DNA of 64,000 nucleotides from Mesorhizobium koreense (GTDB taxonomy: Bacteria > Pseudomonadota > Alphaproteobacteria > Rhizobiales > Rhizobiaceae). A program made the position numbers and the translations under genes. Positions within the stretch are counted from its first letter, which is position 1. Each line of letters starts with the position of its first letter. The notes beneath the pieces are model-generated. The model made no database searches. It had not been told where the DNA came from and saw only the letters and a list, made by a program, of their open reading frames with translations. Of the stretch, positions 16,714 through 28,295 are shown one piece after another. Where the stretch lies: NCBI RefSeq assembly GCF_031656215.1, contig NZ_CP134228.1, positions 744,001 to 808,000 on the forward strand, read 5' to 3'.

Positions 16714-17997
16714 ATGATCAGGGTTTTTCCAGGGGGCAGGACGGCCGCGCTTTGCGCAGCGCTCGCTCTTTGTGCCCATGTCGGAAGCGCCACCGCGCAG
16801 GCCGGTACGGTAAGCGATCTCCAGGCGCAGCACGCGCGCGGCGAAGCCGAATACGAGCAGCTTGCCCGCCGGAAGACGCTGTCGGACCAGAAGCTTGCGG
16901 CACTCACCGAGGAAGTCGCCGGGATCAGGAAGGATCAAGCGACGATCACGGCCGCTCTCATCCAGGCGGCGAAGACGGAGCGCAAGCTCAGCCAGGACAT
17001 CGACGATATCGGCGCCAGGCTCGATACCCTGCGCGGGCAGGAAACAACGATCCGCAAGTCGCTCAATGCGCGCCGCGGCGTACTCGCCGAAGTGCTGGGC
17101 GCGCTCGAGCGCATGGGCGTCAACCCGCCTCCGGCTATCCTGGTAAAGCCGGAAGACGCCCTCTCCTCGGTTCGCAGCGCCATCCTGCTTGGCGCGGTCG
17201 TTCCCGACCTGCGCGCGGAGACGGAAGTGCTCGTCGGCGACCTCAAGGAACTGTCGCGGGTGGCGAAATCCATCGACACCGAACGTGGCCGCCTCGTCGC
17301 CAAGGTCGAGGAGCAGACGGAAGAGAAGAAGCGGCTCAGCCTCCTCCTGGATGAGAAAAAGAAGCTACAGCAGCGGTCCGAGGCGGCGCTGGCCGACGAG
17401 CAGGCGAAGGCTGCGGAACTGGCGAAGAAGGCCGGCAGCGTCAAGGAACTCATCGCCAGCCTGGAAGCGCAGATCGAGAGCGTCCGCAAGGCCGAGGCCG
17501 AAGCCGCCAGCCGGCCGGCACCGGAAGGCCATCGCCTCGCGGCCACGCCCTTTGCGGCGATGAAGGGGCATACCCCGCTTCCCGTCGCCGGCCGTATCGA
17601 CAAGCGTTTCGGCGAAGCAGACGGCACCGGCGGCAGCATGCAGGGCGACATGCTTATAACACAATCTGGCGCGATCGTTACCACACCGGCGGATGGGATT
17701 GTGCTATATGCGGGCCCGTTCCGCTCCTACGGCCAACTCTTGATACTTGATGCGGGCGATGGCTATCATGTCGTTCTGGCGGGAATGGACAGAATCAGCG
17801 TATCGCTCGGCCAGTCCGTCCTGGCGGGCGAACCCGTCGGACTAATGGGAGAGGCCAGGCTTGCCAGCACCGTAGCGTTCGGCGGCGAAAACACCGGCCC
17901 GGAACTCTATGTCGAGTTCCGCAAGGACGGAAAGCCCATCGACCCGTCTCCATGGTGGATGGAGCGGATTTCTGGAAGGACAGGGAATGATTCGTAA
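16714..17997 (+). CDS. envC: Murein hydrolase activator EnvC family protein (degenerate M23/LytM)
   Basis: A 427-residue exported protein: signal peptide (AALCAALALCAHVGSATAQA), a long coiled coil (about 30-270, rich in ARRKTLSDQKLAALTEEV and EEQTEEKKRLSLLLDEKKK), then a C-terminal LytM fold (PVAGRIDKRFGEADGTGG to ELYVEFRKDG). The zinc ligands of active M23 enzymes are missing: the HxxxD position reads MQGDM and the HLHFE position reads LYVEF. Such degenerate domains activate amidases at the division site, not cleave peptidoglycan. The start at 16714 places the signal at the N-terminus; upstream frame is open but unconvincing. Its end overlaps ctpA. Confidence 0.88.
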   Translation: MIRVFPGGRTAALCAALALCAHVGSATAQAGTVSDLQAQHARGEAEYEQLARRKTLSDQKLAALTEEVAGIRKDQATITAALIQAAKTERKLSQDIDDIGARLDTLRGQETTIRKSLNARRGVLAEVLGALERMGVNPPPAILVKPEDALSSVRSAILLGAVVPDLRAETEVLVGDLKELSRVAKSIDTERGRLVAKVEEQTEEKKRLSLLLDEKKKLQQRSEAALADEQAKAAELAKKAGSVKELIASLEAQIESVRKAEAEAASRPAPEGHRLAATPFAAMKGHTPLPVAGRIDKRFGEADGTGGSMQGDMLITQSGAIVTTPADGIVLYAGPFRSYGQLLILDAGDGYHVVLAGMDRISVSLGQSVLAGEPVGLMGEARLASTVAFGGENTGPELYVEFRKDGKPIDPSPWWMERISGRTGNDS

Positions 17998-19318
17998 ATT
18001 GTCGCTTCTTTGTGCCGGGGTACTGATCGGCGCGTCGGCCATGAGCCTGGTCTATGGCGCGCCCGGCTCGACGGCCAACGCGGCCAGTTCGGAAACCTAC
18101 AAGCAACTGGCGCTGTTCGGCGACATTTTCGAGCGCGTCAGGGCGCAGTATGTGACGCCACCGGACGAGAAGGCGCTGATCGAGAACGCCGTCAACGGCA
18201 TGCTTGCCGCGCTCGATCCGCACTCCTCCTACATGAACGCCGACGAGGCGAAGGACATGCGGGTCCAGACCTCGGGCGAGTTCGGAGGTCTCGGCATCGA
18301 GGTGACGATGGAGGACGACCTGATCAAGGTCATCACGCCCATCGACGACACCCCGGCGGCGAAGGCGGGCGTGCTGGCCGGCGATTTCATCTCGAAGATC
18401 GACGGTGACGACGTCCGCGGCCTGACATTGCAGCAGGCGGTCGACAAGATGCGCGGCCCGGTCGATACGCCGATCAAGCTGACCGTGCTGCGCAAGGGCG
18501 CCGACAAGCCGATGCAGATCACCATCGTGCGCGCCATCATCAAGGTGAAGGCGGTGAAGTTCCATGTCGAGCGCGACGATGTCGGCTACATGAAGATCAC
18601 GTCCTTCACCGAGAAGACCTACGACGATCTGCGCAACGCCATCGACCAGATCAAGAAGGATGTGCCCGAGGACAAGCTCAAGGGCTATGTGCTCGATCTG
18701 CGCCTCAATCCGGGTGGCCTGCTCGACCAGGCCGTGAGCGTGTCCGACAGCTTCCTCGATCATGGGGAGATCGTCTCGACGCGGGGCCGCGATCCCAAGG
18801 ACGTATCCCGCTTCGATGCGCATCCGGGCGACCTGACCGACGGCAAGCCCCTGATCGTGCTGGTCAATGGCGGCTCAGCGAGTGCCTCCGAGATCGTCGC
18901 CGGCGCCTTGCAGGACCAGAAGCGGGCCACGGTGGTCGGCACCCAGTCCTTCGGAAAGGGATCGGTCCAGACCATCATCCCGCTGCCGGAAAACAACGGT
19001 GCGCTGCGCCTGACCACGGCGCTCTATTACACGCCGTCCGGCAAGTCGATCCAGGGCAAGGGCATCACGCCAGACATCAAGGTCGACCAGCCGCTGCCGC
19101 CTGAACTTCTCGGCCGCGACGTGGTGCGCGGCGAATCCGAGTTGCGCGGGCATATCAAGGGTGTCGATGAGAGTGCCCAGGGTTCCGGCTCGGCTGCCTA
19201 TGTCCCGCCTGAGGAGAAGGACGACAAGCAACTGAACTTCGCGCTCGACCTGATGGAGGGCAAGAAGACCGATCCGGCCTTCCCGCCCAGCCCGAACAAG
19301 GCGGCGCTGAACCAGTGA
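17987..19318 (+). CDS. ctpA: S41 family carboxyl-terminal processing protease
   Basis: A 443-residue periplasmic protease. It has a signal peptide (LSLLCAGVLIGASAMSLVYG), a PDZ domain (about 85-165, containing GGLGIEVTMEDDLIKVITP) and an S41 catalytic domain. The Ser-Lys dyad is visible in NGGSASASEIVAGALQD and in GTQSFGKGSVQT, about 25 residues later. CtpA-type proteases trim or degrade envelope proteins, including cell-wall hydrolases, which fits its overlap with envC. The start at 17987 has the ribosome site AAGGACAGGGA. A strong hairpin follows the stop. Confidence 0.95.
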   Translation: MIRKLSLLCAGVLIGASAMSLVYGAPGSTANAASSETYKQLALFGDIFERVRAQYVTPPDEKALIENAVNGMLAALDPHSSYMNADEAKDMRVQTSGEFGGLGIEVTMEDDLIKVITPIDDTPAAKAGVLAGDFISKIDGDDVRGLTLQQAVDKMRGPVDTPIKLTVLRKGADKPMQITIVRAIIKVKAVKFHVERDDVGYMKITSFTEKTYDDLRNAIDQIKKDVPEDKLKGYVLDLRLNPGGLLDQAVSVSDSFLDHGEIVSTRGRDPKDVSRFDAHPGDLTDGKPLIVLVNGGSASASEIVAGALQDQKRATVVGTQSFGKGSVQTIIPLPENNGALRLTTALYYTPSGKSIQGKGITPDIKVDQPLPPELLGRDVVRGESELRGHIKGVDESAQGSGSAAYVPPEEKDDKQLNFALDLMEGKKTDPAFPPSPNKAALNQ

Positions 19319-19326
19319 CGTACCGC

Positions 19327-19359
19327 GGCCGGCGCCCTTACGCGCCGGCCACTTCTTCT
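19327..19359 (+). terminator. Hairpin terminator or attenuator after ctpA
   Basis: A nine-pair perfect GC stem (GGCCGGCGC at 19327-19335 with GCGCCGGCC at 19342-19350) closes a six-base loop and is followed by ACTTCTTCT. It could end the envC-ctpA transcript or lower read-through to the deacetylase gene. Confidence 0.55.
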
Positions 19360-19441
19360 ATCCGTCCCGCCCCACCCCGCCGCATCCGCCATGCGAAGCT
19401 GAACAGGGTTAGCATAGCCAACCGGAATCCCGTCGCCGGCG

Positions 19442-20602
19442 ATGAACAAGGAAATTGAACGCCCCCTGGGGCAGGACAGACGGTCGGGCGGACGGCCGCG
19501 CAGGCTCCGGTTTTCGCCAGGTGCGGTTGCGGCGACGGTCGCCTGCCTTGCCATCATCGCGGTCGCCGGCGCGATCGCGCTCAGACCGCGCCCGTTCCAT
19601 CAGGCACCTGAAATCGTCGTTTCGACGCCGGAGGCCGCTGCATCCGCCTCGAAGCCGCCGGTCGGCATGGCTCCTTCCGGCCAGGCCATGTCCACATCCG
19701 GCCAGACCGGGCCGCACATCATCCACGTCAATCCCGATAGCACAGAGCCGAAAGGGACGATCGTCATCCGCGATCCCTCGACCCTCGGCCAGAACCTGCG
19801 CATGGCGCATCTTCCGGACCGCGCACTCATCGAGCAGTCGGAGATGGGGCCGCTGCCGATCCGTTCGATCGACGGGAGGCGGCCGGTCGACGTCTATGCG
19901 CGGCCGTGGTCGGGCACGCGCGGGGCCCGTGTCGCCATAGTCATCGGCGGGCTAGGCCTGTCGCAGACCGGTACGCAATATGCGATCCAAAAACTTCCGG
20001 GACCGGTCACGCTTGCCTTTGCGCCGCAGGGCAACAGCCTCGACCGCTGGATGCGGGACGCCCGCCAGAGCGGGCACGAGCTTCTGATGCAGGTACCGTT
20101 CGAGCCCTTCGATTATCCGAACGTCAATCCCGGCCGCAACACGCTGACGGTCGAGGCCTCGCCAGCCGAGAACCTCCGTTCGCTGCACTGGGCGCTGTCG
20201 CGGATTACCAACTATACTGGCATCATGAACTATATGGGCGCGCGCTTCGTTGCCGACGAGAATGTCATGGAACCCATCATGAAGGACCTAGCCCGGCGCG
20301 GACTGCTCTATCTGGACGACGGCACCTCGGCGCGTAGCGTGGCGCCGCAACTGGCGCTCAAGGACGGAGTTCCCTTCGCCGAGGGCGACATGACCATCGA
20401 CACCTCGCACGACCGCGGCGATATATTGAAAAAGCTCGACCAACTCGAAGCGACGGCGCGTGCCAAGGGTTTTGCCATCGGCACGGGCTCCGCCTTTCAG
20501 GTCACGGTCGACGCGGTCGCCGACTGGATCGGGGAAGCGGTGAAGCGCGGCGTCGAGATCGTGCCGGTGACGGCCGTCATGACCGATCCGGAGAAGGGGT
20601 AA
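19442..20602 (+). CDS. Divergent polysaccharide deacetylase family protein (YibQ-like)
   Basis: A 386-residue protein with an N-terminal membrane anchor (VAATVACLAIIAVAGAIALR, about 29-48), a Pro/Ser-rich linker and a C-terminal divergent NodB-like fold from about 150. Family marks are ARVAIVIGGLGLSQTGTQYA, VTLAFAPQGNSLDRWMRDAR, GHELLMQVPFEPFDYPN and FVADENVMEPIMKDLARRGL. The usual catalytic D-H-H metal set of NodB deacetylases is only partly retained, so activity is unproven. The gene commonly follows ctpA and precedes rppH in Hyphomicrobiales, suggesting an envelope role with EnvC and CtpA. Confidence 0.88.
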   Translation: MNKEIERPLGQDRRSGGRPRRLRFSPGAVAATVACLAIIAVAGAIALRPRPFHQAPEIVVSTPEAAASASKPPVGMAPSGQAMSTSGQTGPHIIHVNPDSTEPKGTIVIRDPSTLGQNLRMAHLPDRALIEQSEMGPLPIRSIDGRRPVDVYARPWSGTRGARVAIVIGGLGLSQTGTQYAIQKLPGPVTLAFAPQGNSLDRWMRDARQSGHELLMQVPFEPFDYPNVNPGRNTLTVEASPAENLRSLHWALSRITNYTGIMNYMGARFVADENVMEPIMKDLARRGLLYLDDGTSARSVAPQLALKDGVPFAEGDMTIDTSHDRGDILKKLDQLEATARAKGFAIGTGSAFQVTVDAVADWIGEAVKRGVEIVPVTAVMTDPEKG

Positions 20603-20608
20603 AACGGT

Positions 20609-21133
20609 GTGACCAGGCAAAAAGAGTTGGTGGATCCGGCGACCCTGCCCTATCGGCGCTGTGTCGGCGTGATGGTTCTTAACCACAACGGATTCGTCTG
20701 GGCAGGGCGGCGCATCGTCGAGGAAGATAGCGAGGTCTCCGATACGTCGCGGCTTTGGCAGATGCCGCAGGGCGGGATCGACAAGGGTGAAGAGCCGCTC
20801 GCTGCGGCGCGGCGCGAACTCTATGAGGAAACCGGTATGAAGAGCGCTTCGCTCATCGCCGAAGCGCCGCGTTGGATCGACTACGACCTGCCGCACGATC
20901 TCGTCGGTATCGCCCTCAAGGGAAAATACCGCGGCCAAACGCAGAAATGGTTCGCCTTCCGATTTGAGGGCAATGACGGCGAAATCGCCATCAACCCGCC
21001 GCCCGACGGGCATCCAGCCGAATTCGACGAATGGGCATGGAAGAAGTTACGCGACTTTCCCGACATCGTCGTGCCCTTCAAGCGCGCGACCTATGAGGAA
21101 CTGGTCGCGATATTCGGCCATCTGGCGTCCTGA
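20609..21133 (+). CDS. rppH: RNA pyrophosphohydrolase
   Basis: A 174-residue Nudix hydrolase that removes pyrophosphate from 5'-triphosphorylated RNA and so starts mRNA decay. The Nudix box is intact: [17 protein letters not shown] followed by YEETG. Other RppH features are [21 protein letters not shown] at the start (shown here within two blocks, [10 protein letters not shown] and FVWAGRR), [10 protein letters not shown], and the C-terminal [12 protein letters not shown]. It begins with GTG seven bases after the deacetylase stop, behind GGAGAAGGGG. It converges on ccmB. Confidence 0.94.
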   Translation: MTRQKELVDPATLPYRRCVGVMVLNHNGFVWAGRRIVEEDSEVSDTSRLWQMPQGGIDKGEEPLAAARRELYEETGMKSASLIAEAPRWIDYDLPHDLVGIALKGKYRGQTQKWFAFRFEGNDGEIAINPPPDGHPAEFDEWAWKKLRDFPDIVVPFKRATYEELVAIFGHLAS

Positions 21134-21159
21134 ACCGGCAAAAGATCGACCCGTTCGCT

Positions 21160-21825
21160 TCAATCGGTCGCCTGCTTGAGCGCCAGCGCCGCGCCGAGCG
21201 GCCCGATAACGGCGAAGAAGAGCGTGAGCGCCGCGAGGATGAGGAAGGGGGGCAGGAAGGGCTCGGGATCGTTGACGGCTCCATAGCTTGCCGAGACGCC
21301 GAAGATCAGCACCGGCACGGTGAGCGGCAGGATCAGGATCGAGACGAGAAGCCCGCCGCGCGGCAGCGCCACCGCCACCGCCGCGCCGACGGCGCCGATG
21401 AAGGCGATGGCCGGCGTTCCGACCAGAAGCGTCAGCGTTGTGGCGCCGATCGCGGCCGCTTCCATGTTCATGAACAAGCCGAGGAGCGGCGAAGCGATCA
21501 CCAGCGGCAGCACGCTTGCGGTCCAGTGCGCCAGGCATTTGACGAGCACGGTCAGCGCCGGCGGGTGGCGATCGCCGGCAAGCGCCAGGAGATCGAGCGT
21601 GCCGTCCTCGCGGTCGGCCTGGAAGAGCCGTTCCAGGCCGAGCAGGCTGGCGAGCAGCGCGCCGATCCACAGGATCGCCGGACCGATCCGCGCCAGAAGC
21701 TTGAGGTCGGGCCCGACGCCGAAAGGAACGACCGCGACGACGGCGAGGAAGAACAGCACGCCCACCAGCGCCCCGCCGCCCGCGCGGATGCCGATCCTCA
21801 GATCGCGGAGGTAGAGGGCTAGCAT
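21160..21825 (-). CDS. ccmB: Haem exporter membrane protein CcmB
   Basis: A 221-residue CcmB, the membrane subunit of the CcmABCD machinery that delivers haem for cytochrome c maturation (System I). Six hydrophobic segments are visible, with the family segment LERLFQADREDGTLDLLALAG near 60-80 and VGTPAIAFIGAVGAAVAVAL in the middle. The start at 21825 gives MLALYLRDLRIG, the standard CcmB opening; the open frame upstream translates a repeat and is not coding. It is separated from ccmA by 273 bases of repeat, and ccmC does not follow. Confidence 0.92.
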   Translation of the reverse strand: MLALYLRDLRIGIRAGGGALVGVLFFLAVVAVVPFGVGPDLKLLARIGPAILWIGALLASLLGLERLFQADREDGTLDLLALAGDRHPPALTVLVKCLAHWTASVLPLVIASPLLGLFMNMEAAAIGATTLTLLVGTPAIAFIGAVGAAVAVALPRGGLLVSILILPLTVPVLIFGVSASYGAVNDPEPFLPPFLILAALTLFFAVIGPLGAALALKQATD

Positions 21826-21844
21826 AGGCAGTCCCCTCCTTTCC

Positions 21845-22051
21845 CCTTGCGGCAGGGCAATCGTATATGAAGTTCGACCCCCACTCCGATTTGCTTCGCA
21901 AACCACCTCTCCCCCGCTCGACGGGGGAGAGGAAACGCCGGCCGCAAGGCTTGGCTCCATTCCTCTACCCCACCGATGTGGGGGAGAGGTGGCGCGCGAA
22001 GCACGACGGAGTGGGGGATATCCGGCCATATATGATTACCCTGCCGCAAGG
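21845..22051. repeat. Nested inverted-repeat element between ccmA and ccmB
   Basis: Two nested pairs of arms are visible. The outer pair (21845-21869 and 22027-22051) shares CCTTGCGGCAGGG and TATATG with two mismatches. The inner pair (21878-21915 and 21980-22017) begins CCCCCACTCCG and ends CCACCTCTCCCCC. The same modules recur near 44371-44510 (inner type) and near 47443 and 51047 (outer type). There is no coding content. It interrupts what is normally a tight ccmA-ccmB pair. Confidence 0.8.
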
Positions 22052-22098
22052 GCGAGTATCGTGCATCACCGGCAGCACGGAGGGAGCCGGGAGGGAAC

Positions 22099-22713
22099 TC
22101 AGGCATTTGCCGCATCCCCCATCCTCAGTTCCTTCACCGCCTCCAGCCCGAGCGCCACATGGGTGGCCGCGACGATCATGCCGCCTTGGTGGAGATGCTC
22201 GGCCATCAGGGCAGCGAAACGCTCCTCGGAGCGTCGGTCGAGCCCCGCCGTCGGCTCGTCGAGCAGCCATAGCGGGCGATGGTTGATCAACAGTCGGGCG
22301 ATAGCGATGCGCCGCCGCTGGCCGGTCGACAGGTAGCCGTAGGGCAGGTGCGCGACCGTATCGAGACCGACCGCTTCCAGCGCGTCGCCAAGGCCGAGCG
22401 CCGGCCGGCCATTGAAGTTTTGCCAGAAATCGAGGTTCTCGGTGACCGAGAGCGCCGGCTTCATGCCGTTCTCATGGCCGAGATAGTGGCAGGCGGCGGC
22501 GGGATCCGGCGCTTGTTCGCCGCCCCCTTCCAGCCGAACCGCCCCTCCGGCCGCGGGAAGCAGCCCAGCGATGATTCGCAGCAGCGTCGATTTTCCCGAT
22601 CCGTTCGGCCCCGTAATGATCAGGGCCTCGCCATCGGACACGATAAAATCGATGTCCGTAAATACGGTCTCGCCGCCGCGTTCGCCCCCAACTCCCTCGG
22701 CGACAAGCCGCAT
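22099..22713 (-). CDS. ccmA: Haem exporter ATP-binding protein CcmA
   Basis: A 204-residue ABC ATPase of the cytochrome c maturation system. Walker A is TGPNGSGKST (about 35-44), the signature segment is YLSTGQRRRIAIARLL, and Walker B is LWLLDEPTAGLD. The STGQRRR signature is typical of CcmA. Length is as expected. A strong ribosome site (AAGGGGAAGGA) precedes the ATG at 22713. It is divergent from acnA across 276 bases that hold both promoters; I could not assign -35/-10 boxes there with confidence. Confidence 0.94.
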   Translation of the reverse strand: MRLVAEGVGGERGGETVFTDIDFIVSDGEALIITGPNGSGKSTLLRIIAGLLPAAGGAVRLEGGGEQAPDPAAACHYLGHENGMKPALSVTENLDFWQNFNGRPALGLGDALEAVGLDTVAHLPYGYLSTGQRRRIAIARLLINHRPLWLLDEPTAGLDRRSEERFAALMAEHLHQGGMIVAATHVALGLEAVKELRMGDAANA

Positions 22714-22989
22714 TCCTTCCCCTTTTCGCCCTTATTTCCCGGGTCCCGCTGGCCCAGTAACATTCATCCTTAGTTTCTCTAGACTCCTCTACGAAATTCT
22801 CTATATGCGAGGCAATCATGCCAGCGGTCGGCGTGAACTTCAATTTGCGCCGAACCAGCGCGCGAGCCGCCTTGAACGGCCCGAGAGCTTGGGAGCGGAC
22901 AGCGGAAATGACCGTACCCGCACCTTTGCGCGTGATACCATGCGACTGGCGTCCGTTCCCTATCGGCAACCGACAGTCAGGGATCGCTC

Positions 22990-25680
<2,691 letters not shown>

Positions 25681-25694
25681 CAGGAAGACTCGTT

Positions 25695-25722
25695 TCCCCG
25701 TTTGCCTTGCCGCGAACGGGGA
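25695..25722 (+). terminator. Possible hairpin after acnA
   Basis: An eight-pair stem (TCCCCGTT at 25695-25702 with AACGGGGA at 25715-25722) closes a 12-base loop 15 bases after the acnA stop. No U-tract follows, so it may stabilise the 3' end rather than terminate transcription by itself. Confidence 0.35.
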
Positions 25723-25784
25723 GACGGAAACTCTCACCTCAACGTGACTTCCCCTTGAGACTGGCCGCCGCCTATCTTCGTTGC

Positions 25785-26564
25785 ATGGAACCGAGAGGTC
25801 AAACGCCCGATCGGGCGGGCAGAGTGGCGGCGAGGCACCGCTTTTTAGCGGTAACGTTGACCGCGACCTGCCTTGCCATGACGATGCCGGCCGCCGCCAA
25901 GCCGCTCGGCGTGGTCGAACTCTTCACCAGTCAGGGTTGCAATTCCTGCCCGCCCGCCGACGCCGCGCTCGGTCGCTTTGTCCGACAGGGCAATGTCGTG
26001 GTGCTGGCCTATCATGTCGACTACTGGGACTATCTCGGCTGGAAGGATACGCTCGGCAGCCGCGCCAATACCGAACGGCAATACGCCTACGCCAAGGGCT
26101 TCGGCTCGAGCCAGGTCTATACGCCGCAGGCCGTCATCAACGGGCGTTCCCAAATGAACGGCGGATATGTCGGCGAGGTGGAGGCCGAACTCGATATGCT
26201 CGATCAATCCGGCGGGGGGCTTGTCGTGGATATTTCGGTTCGCGACACGGGCAATTCCTATGTCGTCGAGGCCGGAGCGGCGAAGGACGGGACAGGCGAG
26301 GCGCGGGTGATCCTCGTTTCCTATGCCCCTCAACGCGATATCCCCATTCGTCGAGGCGAGAACAGCGGCCGCACCATTACCTACTGGCACGCCGTGACCG
26401 GCACCCACATCGCCGGCATGTGGCACGGCAAGCCGATGCGCTACGAGGTGCCGAAAGCCGCGCTTCCGTCAGATGGCGGCCTCGCCGTCCTGCTACAATC
26501 GGGGGTGGGAGGTGCCGCGGGGCCGATCCTCGGCGCGGCGACGCTTGGCGACACGGGAAGCTGA
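25785..26564 (+). CDS. DUF1223 family secreted thioredoxin-like protein
   Basis: A 259-residue protein with a signal peptide (AVTLTATCLAMTMPAAA) and the DUF1223 core: VVELFTSQGCNSCPPADAAL, with a CxxC pair (GCNSC), then VVLAYHVDYWDYLGWKDTLG and SSQVYTPQAVINGRSQMNG. The family has a thioredoxin-like fold and is common in Hyphomicrobiales; its redox role is inferred from the CxxC pair and is not established. The ATG at 25785 was chosen over upstream codons because it precedes the signal directly. It stands alone 104 bases after acnA. Confidence 0.87.
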   Translation: MEPRGQTPDRAGRVAARHRFLAVTLTATCLAMTMPAAAKPLGVVELFTSQGCNSCPPADAALGRFVRQGNVVVLAYHVDYWDYLGWKDTLGSRANTERQYAYAKGFGSSQVYTPQAVINGRSQMNGGYVGEVEAELDMLDQSGGGLVVDISVRDTGNSYVVEAGAAKDGTGEARVILVSYAPQRDIPIRRGENSGRTITYWHAVTGTHIAGMWHGKPMRYEVPKAALPSDGGLAVLLQSGVGGAAGPILGAATLGDTGS

Positions 26565-26730
26565 TCGCCGATGCCGGAGCAAGCCTCCGGCACGAGCCCG
26601 AGCGGACAGGTTTCAGCAATATCCATAGATCTCCGACCCTCGGACGGGATGCGCCGGCTATCGTGCGGTTTCGAAGCGTCTCGGCTTGGGTTAGGTTGCG
26701 CCCGGAATCAGCCAGCATGGAATCTGTCAT

Positions 26731-28272
26731 ATGAATGGAGCCGAAAGCCTCGTCCGGACCTTGTTGAACGGGGGTGTGGACACCTGTTTCGCCAATCCCG
26801 GCACCAGCGAAATGCACTTCGTCGCAGCCCTCGATCGTATCCCGGGCATCCACTGCGTTCTCGGCCTCCAGGAAAATGTCGTAACCGGTATGGCAGACGG
26901 CTATTTCCGTATCGCGCGCAAGCCTGCCGCAACGCTGCTCCACTGCGGTCCAGGGCTGGCAAACGGCATGGGCAATCTGCACAATGCGCGCCGCGCACGC
27001 TCGGGCATCGTCAACATCGTCGGCGACCAGGCGACCTATCACAGGCCGCATGACGCGCCGCTCACCGCCGACACGGAAGGGATGGCCCGCACGGTATCGC
27101 ATTGGGTGCGGGCAAGCGCGCGTTCCACCGAAGTGGGCCGGGATGCCGCACAGGCGATCCAGGCGGCGCGGACGATGCCGGGGCAGATCGCTACGCTGAT
27201 CCTTCCGTCCGACACGAGCTGGGACGAATGCGGCAGCGTGGCCGAGGCGCTCCCCGTACCCGCGCCGCCACCCATCGATGCCTTCGCGATCGAGCGGGCC
27301 GCAAACGTGTTGCGGAGCAAAGAGCGGGTACTGATCCTTCTGGCCGGCCACGGCGTGCTCGCTCCGGCCCAGGCTCTGGCCTGGCGCATCGCGCGGGCAA
27401 CGGGCGCGGAGATCATGGCCGACTTCGTCACCGCGCATCTCGCGCGGGGCAGGGGACGGATGCAACTCGTCCGTGTGCCCTACAACACCGACGTGGCCCG
27501 GAAGACGCTGGAACCGTTCAAGCGGATCATCCTCGTCAACGCGAAGCCGCCGGTCGGGTTCTTCGCCTATCCAGGCAAGCCCTCTACGCAATATGCCGAT
27601 GATGCAGAGTTCGTGACGCTATCGCGCCCCGACCAGGACGCGGTGGCGGCCCTCCAAGCGCTTGCCGATGCCTTGGATGCACCGGCGGCCGAAATCCCCG
27701 ATCCGGGGCCACGACCGTCGGCGCCCACTGGCGCGGTCAGCCCGGATGGCCTTGCGCAGGCGGTGGCGGCCCTCATGCCGGACAATTCCATCGTTTCGGA
27801 CGAGAGTATCTCTTACGGGCGCGGCCTTTATCCGCATACCTTCGACGCCCCGCCGCATGATTGGCTGCATCTCGCTGGCGGCGCGATCGGCGACGGGTTG
27901 CCCGTGGCGACCGGAGCGGCCATCGGCGCGGGCGGCAAGCGTCGGGTGATCAGCCTGCAGGCCGACGGATCGGCCATGTATTCCCTACAGGCGCTGTGGA
28001 CGCAGGCGCGCGAGAAGCTGCCCTGCACCACGATCATCCTGTCGAACCGGAAGTACAGCATCCTTATCGGGGAATATGCCGGCGTCGGCGCCAATCCGGG
28101 CCGTACCGCGATGGATATGCTCGACCTCGGCAATCCGGATCTGAACTGGGTCGACCTCGCCAACGGCATGGGCGTCGAGGCCGCGCAGGCCCGCGACCTC
28201 GACACGCTGTGCGATCTGATGCGGAGTTCTTTCCGCAGACAGGAGCCTTTCCTCATCGAACTGGCGATCTGA
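26731..28272 (+). CDS. Thiamine diphosphate-dependent enzyme, acetolactate synthase-like
   Basis: A 513-residue ThDP enzyme of the acetolactate synthase/benzoylformate decarboxylase superfamily. The N-terminal Pyr domain has the catalytic Glu48 in GLQENVVTGMADGYF, and the PP domain carries the cofactor motif QADGSAMYSLQ, ending about 27 residues later in LSNRKYSIL. The central domain is present. True acetolactate synthases are near 560-600 residues and have a small subunit; none is encoded here. The shorter length and setting beside amine-oxidising enzymes suggest a catabolic carboligase or 2-oxoacid decarboxylase. The substrate is unknown. It converges on the flavin oxidoreductase gene at 28296. 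Confidence 0.82.
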   Translation: MNGAESLVRTLLNGGVDTCFANPGTSEMHFVAALDRIPGIHCVLGLQENVVTGMADGYFRIARKPAATLLHCGPGLANGMGNLHNARRARSGIVNIVGDQATYHRPHDAPLTADTEGMARTVSHWVRASARSTEVGRDAAQAIQAARTMPGQIATLILPSDTSWDECGSVAEALPVPAPPPIDAFAIERAANVLRSKERVLILLAGHGVLAPAQALAWRIARATGAEIMADFVTAHLARGRGRMQLVRVPYNTDVARKTLEPFKRIILVNAKPPVGFFAYPGKPSTQYADDAEFVTLSRPDQDAVAALQALADALDAPAAEIPDPGPRPSAPTGAVSPDGLAQAVAALMPDNSIVSDESISYGRGLYPHTFDAPPHDWLHLAGGAIGDGLPVATGAAIGAGGKRRVISLQADGSAMYSLQALWTQAREKLPCTTIILSNRKYSILIGEYAGVGANPGRTAMDMLDLGNPDLNWVDLANGMGVEAAQARDLDTLCDLMRSSFRRQEPFLIELAI

Positions 28273-28295
28273 CCCGAGCGAATGCCCGAAATCCG

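Noticed and set aside
21845-22051. Insertion sequence ends
   Set aside because: The arms are inverted repeats but there is no transposase and no clear target duplication; this is a non-coding element.
22714-22989. A small protein gene between ccmA and acnA
   Set aside because: Short frames here lack a ribosome site and family signals; the region is the divergent promoter region.
26731-28272. Biosynthetic acetolactate synthase (ilvB)
   Set aside because: The protein is too short and lacks a small-subunit gene; the context is catabolic.
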